Source of the DNA: an uncultured Litorilinea sp.
GTDB lineage: Bacteria > Chloroflexota > Anaerolineae > Caldilineales > Caldilineaceae
Assembly (NCBI GenBank): GCA_946885925.1
Contig: CAMPHP010000311.1
Location: forward strand, 1-5,172
Direction: 5' to 3'
Length of the DNA stretch: 5,172 nucleotides
Shown: piece by piece, positions 1 through 5,121 of the stretch
How the letters are laid out: every line of letters begins with the position of its first letter
How positions within the stretch are numbered: the first letter of the stretch is position 1
The notes under the pieces: generated by a model
The model's database searches: none
Told to the model about the DNA's origin: nothing
What the model saw: the letters and a program-made list of their open reading frames with translations, nothing else
Program-made: the position numbers and the translations under genes

Positions 1-81
1 TTTGATGCCTGGAAAGCTCAATACCCTGTTGAGCCGAAAGGCGTGCCCACACCCCCTATGCCGGTTACGCTGGAAGTGTGA
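1..81 (+). CDS. C-terminal end of an unidentified protein (partial, cut by window edge)
   Basis: Reading from base 1, 26 codons run to a TGA at 79-81. The peptide starts FDAWKAQYP and ends PPMPVTLEV. It is mixed, soluble-looking and proline-rich near the end, as a genuine C-terminus often is, and its codons resemble those of the genes downstream. The start lies outside the window, and the family cannot be recognised from 26 residues. It is 217 nt upstream of the UxuA-like gene, so a shared transcript is possible but not shown. An overlapping frame from base 5 to 211 gives a Cys/Arg/Leu-rich peptide that looks non-coding. This call rests on reading-frame quality only. Confidence 0.45.
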   Translation, partial: FDAWKAQYPVEPKGVPTPPMPVTLEV

Positions 82-161
82 GTTCACCTGCAACTGCCTC
101 CTTGTGAGACGGCTGCGCCTTTTACCGCCGGCATTTCCAGGCTGCGGGAGCGTCCCCAAGT

Positions 162-190
162 TTGCCCGGCGCAATCATTTTATGGATAAT
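162..190 (+). promoter_or_regulatory. candidate sigma-70-type promoter for the UxuA-like gene
   Basis: TTGCCC (162-167, four of six matches to TTGACA) is followed after 17 bp by GATAAT (185-190, five of six matches to TATAAT). Transcription would begin near 197 and leave a leader of about 100 nt before the ATG at 299. The spacing is ideal but the -35 is weak, so a chance match is possible. No strong operator or riboswitch-like fold is evident in the rest of the 82-298 leader. Confidence 0.35.
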
Positions 191-288
191 GTTCCACTGG
201 CTGCCGGTTAAGCCGGTCGGGTATTGCTAGACGTCCCGTCCATGTAACTCCCCACAATTCAATCAAATGATCCACACAAACACCCCCC

Positions 289-294
289 AGGAGG
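289..294 (+). promoter_or_regulatory. ribosome binding site of the UxuA-like gene
   Basis: A perfect AGGAGG lies 4 nt before the ATG at 299. It fixes the start of the UxuA-like gene and argues against the overlapping frame that begins at 267. It is the strongest Shine-Dalgarno sequence in the window. Confidence 0.8.
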
Positions 295-298
295 AATT

Positions 299-1261
299 AT
301 GTTTCGTGTTGCTGTCTTTACTCACCATGTTGAGCTTTCTGACACCTATCTGCAAGGCATGTCGGCGTTTGGGGCCGATGCGTTGGACTTTGGCGGCTGG
401 AAAGAGATGCCAGGTGTCAAGGAGACGGGTGTGCCTGACCTGGAACAGGTAAAGGCATTGCGAAAACGCATTCGCAGTTTTGGCTTGGAGATCAACCGTG
501 TCACCCTCCCCGACCTCACTGAGACCTTTATCAACGGAGGAGAAGGGGCCGAGGAAGAGCTAAATCGGGCCTGTGAGGCGCTGCGTGTCTATGGTCAGGC
601 CAAGTTGCCCATTGCGCGCCAACGTGTAGCGGGCGATACTTACCCGGATGTGATGACCCGCTATCGCGCCGTTCACCGCGGCGGAATGCTCTCACGCGGC
701 GAGAGCATAGGCTATACCAAAAATGCTGGCGCAACATTGACCAAAGAGCAGTATGATCATTGGTGGGAACGATTTACCTATGCCTTTGAACGTCTTGTGC
801 CGATTGCGGAGGAGTATGAGATCAAGCTGGCAATCCATCCTTCGGACACGCCCAATGTGGATACACCCTTTGGTGGTCCCAACCTTCATCGCGTGATCGA
901 TGCCTTCCCCAGCCAACAAGTAGGTTTTGTCTATTGTATTGGCACGCGAGCCGAGGCAGGTGGTTCCTCGCTGGTGATAGACGAGATCAACCAGTTTGGG
1001 CGCAAGGGTAAGATTTTTATGTGCCACATGCGAAATGTGCGCGGCAGTCTTGCCACCGCGGGCGGTTATGAAGAGACGTTGTTGGATGAAGGCGACCTCA
1101 ATATGTTTAAGATTCTTATGGAACTCAAGAAGGTTGGCTTTAGCGGCTACATCAATCCCGACCATATCCCTTCGATTCCTGGCGACACACCAGCCAAGCT
1201 GGCAGGATGGGCCTATTCGATTGGCTATTTGAAGGCGCTCTTTGCGGCAGCAGTAGCCTAA
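299..1261 (+). CDS. mannonate dehydratase (UxuA)-like sugar dehydratase/isomerase, TIM barrel
   Basis: This 320-aa protein belongs to the UxuA / xylose-isomerase-like TIM-barrel superfamily. UxuA converts D-mannonate to 2-keto-3-deoxygluconate in cytosolic hexuronate catabolism using a divalent metal. The metal-site landmarks are visible in family order: His180 in AIHPSDTP, Cys213 in VYCIGT, His243 in CHMRNVRG, and Asp288-His289 in NPDHIP. Further UxuA-like segments are LDEGDLNMFK (262-271) and a GWAYSIGYLKAL end (303-314). The protein is shorter than E. coli UxuA (about 390 aa). It has HPSDTP where classic UxuA has HPDDPP, and the central FDWTRT segment of UxuA is replaced by an Arg/Gly-rich stretch at about 119-142. 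It is therefore probably a divergent subfamily, and the substrate may be another sugar acid. No kinase, aldolase or GntR regulator of hexuronate use is adjacent. The fold and family are secure; the exact reaction is not. Confidence 0.8.
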   Translation: MFRVAVFTHHVELSDTYLQGMSAFGADALDFGGWKEMPGVKETGVPDLEQVKALRKRIRSFGLEINRVTLPDLTETFINGGEGAEEELNRACEALRVYGQAKLPIARQRVAGDTYPDVMTRYRAVHRGGMLSRGESIGYTKNAGATLTKEQYDHWWERFTYAFERLVPIAEEYEIKLAIHPSDTPNVDTPFGGPNLHRVIDAFPSQQVGFVYCIGTRAEAGGSSLVIDEINQFGRKGKIFMCHMRNVRGSLATAGGYEETLLDEGDLNMFKILMELKKVGFSGYINPDHIPSIPGDTPAKLAGWAYSIGYLKALFAAAVA

Positions 1262-1281
1262 GAAGAGCAAATCTCGTGAAG

Positions 1282-1326
1282 ACCTTCCTCGAAGCCACCC
1301 AGAGGGTTCGGGGCTTCGAGGAAGGT
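1282..1326 (+). other. long perfect intercistronic hairpin without a T-tract
   Basis: ACCTTCCTCGAAGCC (1282-1296) pairs perfectly with GGCTTCGAGGAAGGT (1312-1326). The 15-nt loop can itself pair (ACCC-AGA-GGGT, 1297-1307). It begins 20 nt after the UxuA-like stop. The following bases (TGATGAGGATGAAA) hold no T-run on this strand, and there is none on the opposite strand, so it is not a standard intrinsic terminator. It ends 4 nt before the GAGGA ribosome binding site of the next gene. It could protect or process an mRNA 3' end, act as a weak terminator, or limit read-through into the GNAT gene. It shares an 11-bp word with the terminator at 4304-4345. Confidence 0.7.
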
Positions 1327-1342
1327 TGATGAGGATGAAATT

Positions 1343-2665
1343 ATGCAAAAACAACTTGCCGGTGGACTCATCCTCCGTACACTCAGCGAAGGGGTTGCCA
1401 GCGACCGCGAACGGTTGCCACAATTCTATGCGGATGTGAACGGAGAAGGTGAATCCGAGGAGATCAAGAACGGGCTTGCTGCGTGGACAAAAGACCTGAT
1501 CCAGGGTCACCCCACTACCACGCTGGATGATATTTTCGTTGTGGTGGACCCGGCAAACGATGACCGTATTGCGTCCGCTACCCTGCTCATCCCGCAAACG
1601 TGGCGGTATGAAGAGATTCCCATTGCGGTAGGTCGCCCGGAACTGGTTGGCACAGACCCAGCGTATCGAGGGCGAGGGCTGGTACGAGCGCTGTTTGAAG
1701 CGGTGCACGAACGCAGCGCCGCGCTGGGTCACGAGCTGCAGGCGATCACGGGCATTGGATACTTTTACCGGCAGTTTGGATACACAATGGCGGCTGATCT
1801 AGGAACCCGTGCATCGCTGCCTTTGCCTGTCTTGGCTGATCCCGCACCCACGTACAAACCAGCGTTTACGCTCCGCCCTGCTGCGGTGGATGACATCCCT
1901 GCCATGGCTACGTGGCATGACTATATGGCGCGCGAACGCTTGTTGACCGACGTGCGTTCTGCTGAGGAGTGGCGCTACATGATGATGGGGCGCAACCCTG
2001 CTTCTCTGCAAAGTACAGACTATCAGATTATTGTCGATGCGGCAGGAGAGGGCGTGGGGTATTTGGAAATGTCTGCCTTCCGCGAGGACAAGCAAGCATT
2101 ATATTGTGTTGCCTATGTGGTGGGTGATCGCGCTTCTTATTTGGAAACGTTTGACGACGTGATGCGGGGCATCAAGCAATGGTCACTGGCAAAGTACGGC
2201 GAAATTCCGGCACTCCTAGAGTTTAGCACGGGGATTCACGAATCACTTGACCGTCTAATTGACCGGGCGAGGGGTGGCGTTTCCCGAAATCGAGAGTATA
2301 TGTGGTATCTGCGCGTACCCAACCTCATTCCGTTTCTACAGCACATCCAGCCTGTGCTAGAACGGCGGTTGGAGGGAAGCGGCGCACATCGCTATACAGG
2401 CGAACTCAGAGTTGGCTTCTATAACTTGACCGGGATCTCACTGAAGTTCGAGCGTGGGCATATGACAGAGGTTGCAGCGGTTCAGGGCAAGGACGGTTAT
2501 GATATTTCCTTCCCGTGGAATCTCTTCTACAACGTGGTTTTTGGGCAGCATACCTATGACGACATTCGTATGATCCTGCCCGAAGTCTGGGCGGGTGGCA
2601 AGGGGGCCGTGCTGCTGGATGCGTTATTCCCCAAGAAGAAGTCGTGGCTGAAGGGGCTGGCTTAG
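1343..2665 (+). CDS. Eis-like GNAT N-acetyltransferase with C-terminal SCP2-type domain
   Basis: This 440-aa protein has the tripartite plan of the Eis family: an N-terminal GNAT domain (about 8-155), a second, degenerate GNAT-like domain (about 175-330), and a C-terminal sterol-carrier-like domain (about 345-440). The acetyl-CoA loop is VGTDPAYRGRGLVRALFE (102-119), with the R-G-R-G-L pyrophosphate-binding turn at 109-113. FYRQFGY (141-147) matches the IYxRFGYG segment of Eis, whose tyrosine acts in catalysis; Tyr142 is the likely counterpart. The end, LLDALFPKKKSWLKGLA, resembles the family's C-terminus. Known members transfer acetyl groups from acetyl-CoA to amines, including aminoglycosides in mycobacteria; the substrate here is unknown. 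The start is supported by GAGGA at 1331-1335, 7 nt before ATG. The kinase gene begins 23 nt after the stop, which suggests an operon. Confidence 0.85.
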   Translation: MQKQLAGGLILRTLSEGVASDRERLPQFYADVNGEGESEEIKNGLAAWTKDLIQGHPTTTLDDIFVVVDPANDDRIASATLLIPQTWRYEEIPIAVGRPELVGTDPAYRGRGLVRALFEAVHERSAALGHELQAITGIGYFYRQFGYTMAADLGTRASLPLPVLADPAPTYKPAFTLRPAAVDDIPAMATWHDYMARERLLTDVRSAEEWRYMMMGRNPASLQSTDYQIIVDAAGEGVGYLEMSAFREDKQALYCVAYVVGDRASYLETFDDVMRGIKQWSLAKYGEIPALLEFSTGIHESLDRLIDRARGGVSRNREYMWYLRVPNLIPFLQHIQPVLERRLEGSGAHRYTGELRVGFYNLTGISLKFERGHMTEVAAVQGKDGYDISFPWNLFYNVVFGQHTYDDIRMILPEVWAGGKGAVLLDALFPKKKSWLKGLA

Positions 2666-2688
2666 GACGAGGATAGGCGAATCGAAGT

Positions 2689-3645
2689 ATGTGTGCCGCG
2701 CTCATGACGCAATCAAGGGAAGATAAAAAGTTTGAGCAACTAATTCAAAAGATTGCTCCCCAGGGCAAACTGCTTCGTACATGGGCGTTGAAGGGGGGCA
2801 TCTCGGCGCAGATGACAGCACTTGAGCTTCTGCTGCCGGATGGTCAAACCAAAAAGGTGATTGTGCGCCAGCCTGGCGAAAGGGCCATCAAGCACAACCC
2901 GAATGCGGCTGCTGACGAATTCAAAATCTTAGAGATCGTGCAGTCCGTAGGTGTTAGCGCACAGACGCCCTATTACCTGGATCAATCCGGTGAGATTTTC
3001 TCTGAACCCTATCTGGTCATTGAATATATGGAGGGGCAGCCGGATTATGCACCTGCCAATAGTTCCGATTACGTTGTGCAAATGGCAACGCAGCTAGCCA
3101 AGATCCACAGTATAGATAGCACAAAGCTCGATTTGTCATTCCTGCCCAAACAAGCGGAAAGGTTTGCTGGCGCATTCAAAGAACGACCTGCAAAGCTCGA
3201 TCACTCCCTGGACGAAGCGCGTATCCGCCACGTATTAGAAGCATTCTGGCCCTTGCCGCAACGGAATGAGCCTGTCTTGCTGCATGGAGATTTTTGGCCG
3301 GGGAATATCTTGTGGAAGGATGACCAACTTGTGGCTGTGATTGACTGGGAAGACGCAGAAGTGGGCAATCCGCTTGTGGACTTTGCGATTACCCGGCTCG
3401 ATCTCCTGTGGATATTTGGCGTTGATGCCATGAACGAATTTACCCGGCACTATCAATCGCTGACCACCCTGGATTTCGCCCAACTGCCGTATTGGGATCT
3501 ATATGCCGCTCTGCGCCCGATGTCTAGAATTGCTGAGTGGGCCGCGGGATGGCCCGAATTAGGGCGGAAAGACATTACCGAACAGACCATGCGTGAGGGG
3601 CATAGATGGTTCATCACCCAAGCTTTTGAGAAACTATCCGTTTAA
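2689..3645 (+). CDS. aminoglycoside phosphotransferase (APH)-family kinase
   Basis: This 318-aa cytosolic protein has the eukaryotic-kinase-like APH fold. The N-lobe runs to about residue 115 (GGISAQMTALELLLPDGQTK, then VIVRQPGE). A hinge-like segment, YLVIEYMEG, sits at about 105-113. The C-lobe carries the Brenner motif HGDFWPGN, with His199, catalytic-base Asp201 and Asn206, and then IDWED, whose Asp219 is the metal-binding DFG equivalent. The length fits the family. Members phosphorylate antibiotics (aminoglycosides, macrolides), choline, homoserine or other small hydroxyl compounds, and many chromosomal members have no known substrate, so resistance should not be assumed. It lies 23 nt after the GNAT gene and is probably co-transcribed with it. 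The start is uncertain: ATG 2689 has only weak purine runs upstream (GGATAGG 2671-2677), and ATG 2704 (MTQSRED) is an alternative five residues shorter, with no better ribosome binding site. Confidence 0.85.
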   Translation: MCAALMTQSREDKKFEQLIQKIAPQGKLLRTWALKGGISAQMTALELLLPDGQTKKVIVRQPGERAIKHNPNAAADEFKILEIVQSVGVSAQTPYYLDQSGEIFSEPYLVIEYMEGQPDYAPANSSDYVVQMATQLAKIHSIDSTKLDLSFLPKQAERFAGAFKERPAKLDHSLDEARIRHVLEAFWPLPQRNEPVLLHGDFWPGNILWKDDQLVAVIDWEDAEVGNPLVDFAITRLDLLWIFGVDAMNEFTRHYQSLTTLDFAQLPYWDLYAALRPMSRIAEWAAGWPELGRKDITEQTMREGHRWFITQAFEKLSV

Positions 3646-3684
3646 CCTCTCTCCTTCCCCTCTCTCCTTCCCTTCTCTCCTTCC
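3646..3684 (+). repeat. pyrimidine-only tandem repeat, three 13-bp units
   Basis: CCTCTCTCCTTCC occurs at 3646-3658 and 3659-3671, and with one change (CTTCTCTCCTTCC) at 3672-3684. The + strand stays purine-free from 3646 to 3688, starting directly after the kinase stop codon. Such tracts slip easily during replication, are unstructured as RNA, and can favour Rho loading or unusual DNA forms. No intrinsic terminator follows the kinase gene, so Rho-dependent termination here is possible but inferred. Confidence 0.9.
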
Positions 3685-3693
3685 CCTCATATT

Positions 3694-3713
3694 GTACCTC
3701 TTGGTACTATACT
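3694..3713 (+). promoter_or_regulatory. possible promoter region of the AhpD-like gene (inverted repeat plus -10-like hexamer)
   Basis: GTACC-TCTT-GGTAC (3694-3707) is a short inverted repeat overlapping the -35 to -10 interval of a TATACT hexamer (3708-3713), which matches five of six bases of the -10 consensus. Nothing close to TTGACA lies 16-18 bp upstream, where the pyrimidine tract falls, so a dedicated activator or a different sigma factor would be needed. Predicted transcription would start near 3720, giving a leader of about 60 nt. The evidence is weak. Confidence 0.3.
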
Positions 3714-3729
3714 CCCGCCCTTCACTGTT

Positions 3730-3744
3730 GTAGAATCATTCTAA
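3730..3744 (+). promoter_or_regulatory. PerR/Fur-type box candidate upstream of the AhpD-like gene
   Basis: TAGAATCATTCTA (3731-3743) is a perfect palindrome about a single central base. The 15-mer GTAGAATCATTCTAA (3730-3744) matches the Bacillus PerR consensus TTATAATNATTATAA at 11 of its 14 defined positions. Two of the three differences are a symmetrical G/C pair. It lies 35 bp before the TTG start and downstream of the possible -10, where a bound repressor would block transcription. A peroxide-sensing repressor would suit a peroxidase-family gene. No regulator gene is in the window, so this is motif-based inference. Confidence 0.4.
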
Positions 3745-3766
3745 TTTCATCAATCACTCTCAAACA

Positions 3767-3775
3767 GAGGAGAAG
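3767..3775 (+). promoter_or_regulatory. ribosome binding site that selects a TTG start
   Basis: GAGGAGAAG lies just upstream of TTG 3780, with 7 nt between the end of GAGGAG (3772) and the start codon. The next in-frame ATG, at 3792, would be 19 nt away, which is too far. The site therefore supports initiation at TTG. Confidence 0.7.
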
Positions 3776-3779
3776 CACG

Positions 3780-4256
3780 TTGGAACAACGGATGAATTAT
3801 GGACGCATTGCGCCAGGTGCGGTGCGAACTTTGCGCGCAATGCAGGAGTATCTCGACACCACAGATTTAGAGCACTCCCTGCTCGAACTGGTCAAAGTGC
3901 GTGCGTCGCAGATCAATGGCTGTGCCTATTGTGTGGATATGCACACCAAGGATGCACGGGCGCTCGGTGAGACTGAGCAGCGGCTCTATGCGCTCAGTGT
4001 CTGGCGCGAGACGCCTTTCTATAGCGAACGTGAGCGCGCCGCTCTTACCTGGACAGAAACACTCACGCGTATCTCTGAAAACGATGTGCCCGACGAACTC
4101 TACCAGGCTGTGCGTGCGCATTTTAGCGAAAAGGAACTGGTCGATCTCACCCTTGCCATCATCCTCATCAACGGCTGGAATCGCATAGCCATCTCATTCC
4201 GTGCCGTACCAGGAACCTATCAACCAGCGCCAAAGGCAGTACCCGCTCAGAGCTAA
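3780..4256 (+). CDS. AhpD-like / carboxymuconolactone decarboxylase-family protein
   Basis: This 158-aa protein belongs to the AhpD/CMD superfamily, small all-helical cytosolic proteins that usually oligomerise. The peroxidase-type signature is intact: Glu36 in LELVKVRASQ, then the redox pair Cys48-Ala-Tyr-Cys51, and His55 in VDMHTKDAR. The rest (GETEQRLYALSVWRETPFYSERERAALTWTETLT and LVDLTLAIILINGWNRIAISFR) matches the common CxxC-type branch annotated as alkylhydroperoxidase-domain proteins. True AhpD reduces the peroxiredoxin AhpC and decomposes peroxides through the CxxC pair and a proton relay; this branch may do likewise, but no AhpC or partner is adjacent and activity is unproven. The start codon is TTG, chosen for its GAGGAG site. 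The gene appears monocistronic, flanked by its own possible promoter and by the terminator at 4304-4345. Confidence 0.88.
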   Translation: MEQRMNYGRIAPGAVRTLRAMQEYLDTTDLEHSLLELVKVRASQINGCAYCVDMHTKDARALGETEQRLYALSVWRETPFYSERERAALTWTETLTRISENDVPDELYQAVRAHFSEKELVDLTLAIILINGWNRIAISFRAVPGTYQPAPKAVPAQS

Positions 4257-4303
4257 CGGTTAACACGTAGGCATCTACTCAATCGATCATTTCACCGTTA
4301 TGC

Positions 4304-4345
4304 ACCTTCGAGAAAGCTCCGAGCTTCCTCGAAGGTTTTTTCTTT
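4304..4345 (+). terminator. intrinsic terminator of the AhpD-like gene
   Basis: ACCTTCGAGAAAGCTC (4304-4319) faces GAGCTTCCTCGAAGGT (4321-4336). The stem has one A-C mismatch and a tight TCCGA-type loop, and is followed by TTTTTTCTTT (4336-4345). It sits 47 nt after the AhpD-like stop. The right arm shares CTTCCTCGAAG with the left arm of the hairpin at 1282-1326. Confidence 0.88.
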
Positions 4346-4352
4346 CTATCGC

Positions 4353-4365
4353 CCCAATCGTTGGG
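4353..4365. repeat. small inverted repeat CCCAA-TCG-TTGGG
   Basis: A 5-bp perfect inverted repeat with a 3-nt centre lies between the terminator and the 13-bp tandem array. It could be an operator half or a minor hairpin. Its position far from any promoter gives no functional clue, and the length is near what chance allows. Confidence 0.3.
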
Positions 4366-4371
4366 TACGAC

Positions 4372-4410
4372 ATAGGTAATCTGGATAGGTAATCTGGATA
4401 GGTAATCTGG
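4372..4410 (+). repeat. perfect tandem repeat, three copies of a 13-bp unit
   Basis: ATAGGTAATCTGG is repeated without change at 4372-4384, 4385-4397 and 4398-4410. The array is intergenic, 128 bp upstream of the -35 of the VOC promoter. The units are not internally palindromic. Perfect identity suggests recent slippage or active maintenance. Possible roles include a protein-binding array or a variable-number repeat, but nothing in the sequence decides between them. The rest of 4411-4537 shows no gene or clear signal. Confidence 0.95.
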
Positions 4411-4537
4411 CAGACTCCGCCGCTGGGCTACCTGAGTCCTGACCAGTGTGAGCGACTTCATTCAGCCTAGGGGGCTTATCTTTCCCTCTGCTTTTTTAGG
4501 AAATATCAGTCCACCACAATATTTTTGAATTTCGTGC

Positions 4538-4566
4538 TTGACATTTTGAAGGAAGAGAACTATACT
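4538..4566 (+). promoter_or_regulatory. strong sigma-70-type promoter of the VOC gene
   Basis: TTGACA (4538-4543, perfect -35) and TATACT (4561-4566, five of six -10 matches) are separated by exactly 17 bp. Transcription should start near 4573, giving a leader of about 45 nt. This is the best promoter in the window. Such a near-consensus promoter with a palindrome at +1 is typical of a gene held off by a repressor. Confidence 0.85.
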
Positions 4567-4571
4567 GCGTT

Positions 4572-4587
4572 CAGAACATATGTTCTG
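4572..4587. promoter_or_regulatory. 16-bp perfect palindrome, operator candidate (LexA/SOS-box-like core)
   Basis: CAGAACATATGTTCTG is its own reverse complement and covers the predicted transcription start of the VOC gene. Its 12-bp core GAACATATGTTC equals the core of the Gram-positive LexA (DinR) box, CGAACATATGTTCG. The bases just outside the core are A and T rather than the C and G of that consensus, so binding may be weaker, or the regulator may be a different dimeric repressor such as a PadR-, TetR- or MarR-type protein. Placement at +1 fits repression. Confidence 0.65.
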
Positions 4588-4605
4588 TAGGCGATCCACA
4601 ACCAT

Positions 4606-4612
4606 AAGGAGA
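4606..4612 (+). promoter_or_regulatory. ribosome binding site fixing the VOC gene start
   Basis: AAGGAGA lies 6 nt before ATG 4619. The upstream in-frame ATG at 4580 sits inside the operator palindrome with no Shine-Dalgarno sequence, so it is not the start. Confidence 0.8.
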
Positions 4613-4618
4613 CATAAG

Positions 4619-5056
4619 ATGACGCAGCTCAATCCTTACTTGACGTTCGACGGCAATTGCCGTGAAGCGATGACGTTCTATCAAGAATGTCTTGGTGGAG
4701 AACTATCTATACAGTCAGTAGGAGAGACAGCAGTCAGCAATGACTTTGCGGCAGCTGACCAAAACAAGGTTATGCACGCCTACCTGGATAGTAATGGTGT
4801 AGTCCTGATGGGTTCTGACCGGATGGATATGGGAGAATCCGCACCAGGAGCTAAACTCGTCCAGGGAAATACAGTTACTTTATGTCTGAATTGTAGTAGC
4901 GAAGACGAGATCAAGACCCTCTTTTCAAAACTTTCCTCCGGTGGAAAAGTTACCCACCAACTGGAGAATACATTTTGGGGCGCAGTATTTGGGCAACTTA
5001 CCGACAAGTTCGGTATGGATTGGATGCTCAACTATGAAAAGAATATGAACACGTAA
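4619..5056 (+). CDS. VOC-superfamily (PhnB/glyoxalase-like) protein
   Basis: This 145-aa cytosolic protein belongs to the vicinal-oxygen-chelate superfamily, PhnB-like branch. The N-terminal signature PYLTFDGNCREAMTFYQECLGGEL (6-29) and the C-terminal block FWGAVFGQLTDKFGMDWMLNYE (119-140) are diagnostic of the group. VMHAYL (51-56) places His53 where VOC metal ligands often lie. Members are often annotated as 3-demethylubiquinone-9 3-methyltransferase, which is generally unproven. Relatives include glyoxalases, dioxygenases, and fosfomycin- or bleomycin-resistance proteins, and this branch has no agreed reaction. The protein is a single complete domain of usual length. It is monocistronic, with its own near-consensus promoter, a palindromic operator candidate, a good ribosome binding site and a terminator, implying tight independent regulation. 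Its base composition looks somewhat more AT-rich than the UxuA-like and GNAT genes. Confidence 0.88.
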   Translation: MTQLNPYLTFDGNCREAMTFYQECLGGELSIQSVGETAVSNDFAAADQNKVMHAYLDSNGVVLMGSDRMDMGESAPGAKLVQGNTVTLCLNCSSEDEIKTLFSKLSSGGKVTHQLENTFWGAVFGQLTDKFGMDWMLNYEKNMNT

Positions 5057-5064
5057 ATGTGACC

Positions 5065-5121
5065 AGAAAACAGAAGAGGCTGCGTGGCTGAAATTTGACC
5101 GCGCAGCCTCTTTTGTTTTCT
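5065..5121. terminator. strong bidirectional terminator after the VOC gene
   Basis: AGAAAACAGAAGAGGCTGCG (5065-5084) pairs with CGCAGCCTCTTTTGTTTTCT (5102-5121) over 20 bp with a single G-U wobble and a 17-nt loop. The GC-rich core is flanked by a T-rich tract on the right and a matching A-rich tract on the left, so it can terminate transcription from both sides. It begins 9 nt after the VOC stop. A convergent gene may lie beyond the right edge. Confidence 0.88.

Noticed and set aside
2..211. 69-residue open frame starting MMPGKLNTLL at the left edge
   Set aside because: The peptide is Cys/Arg/Leu-rich with no domain character and has no ribosome binding site visible. Frame 1 over bases 1-81 gives a more protein-like C-terminus.
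692..1732. 346-codon open frame on the minus strand
   Set aside because: It lies antisense across the UxuA-like gene, the hairpin and the GNAT gene. Its translation is Arg/His/Cys-rich and low in family character, while the + strand genes show clear catalytic motifs.
4372..4410. Short CRISPR array or replication iterons
   Set aside because: The copies are directly adjacent with no spacers, so it is not CRISPR. There is no initiator gene or AT-rich unwinding region beside it to support an origin.
4413..4438. GACTC...GAGTC inverted repeat after the tandem array
   Set aside because: Five-base arms separated by 16 bases are expected by chance, and no promoter is close enough to give it meaning.
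4279..4461. 60-codon minus-strand frame in the intergenic region
   Set aside because: It runs through the terminator and the 13-bp tandem repeats, has no ribosome binding site and no recognisable domain.
4464..4497. Second terminator candidate AGCC-TAGGG-GGCT followed by T-rich sequence
   Set aside because: The stem is only 4 bp and the six-T run lies about 15 nt further on, so it does not form a credible intrinsic terminator.
4580..4618. Upstream ATG giving a 13-residue extension of the VOC protein
   Set aside because: It sits inside the operator palindrome, only a few bases after the predicted transcription start, with no Shine-Dalgarno sequence. ATG 4619 has AAGGAGA 6 nt away and yields the normal family N-terminus.
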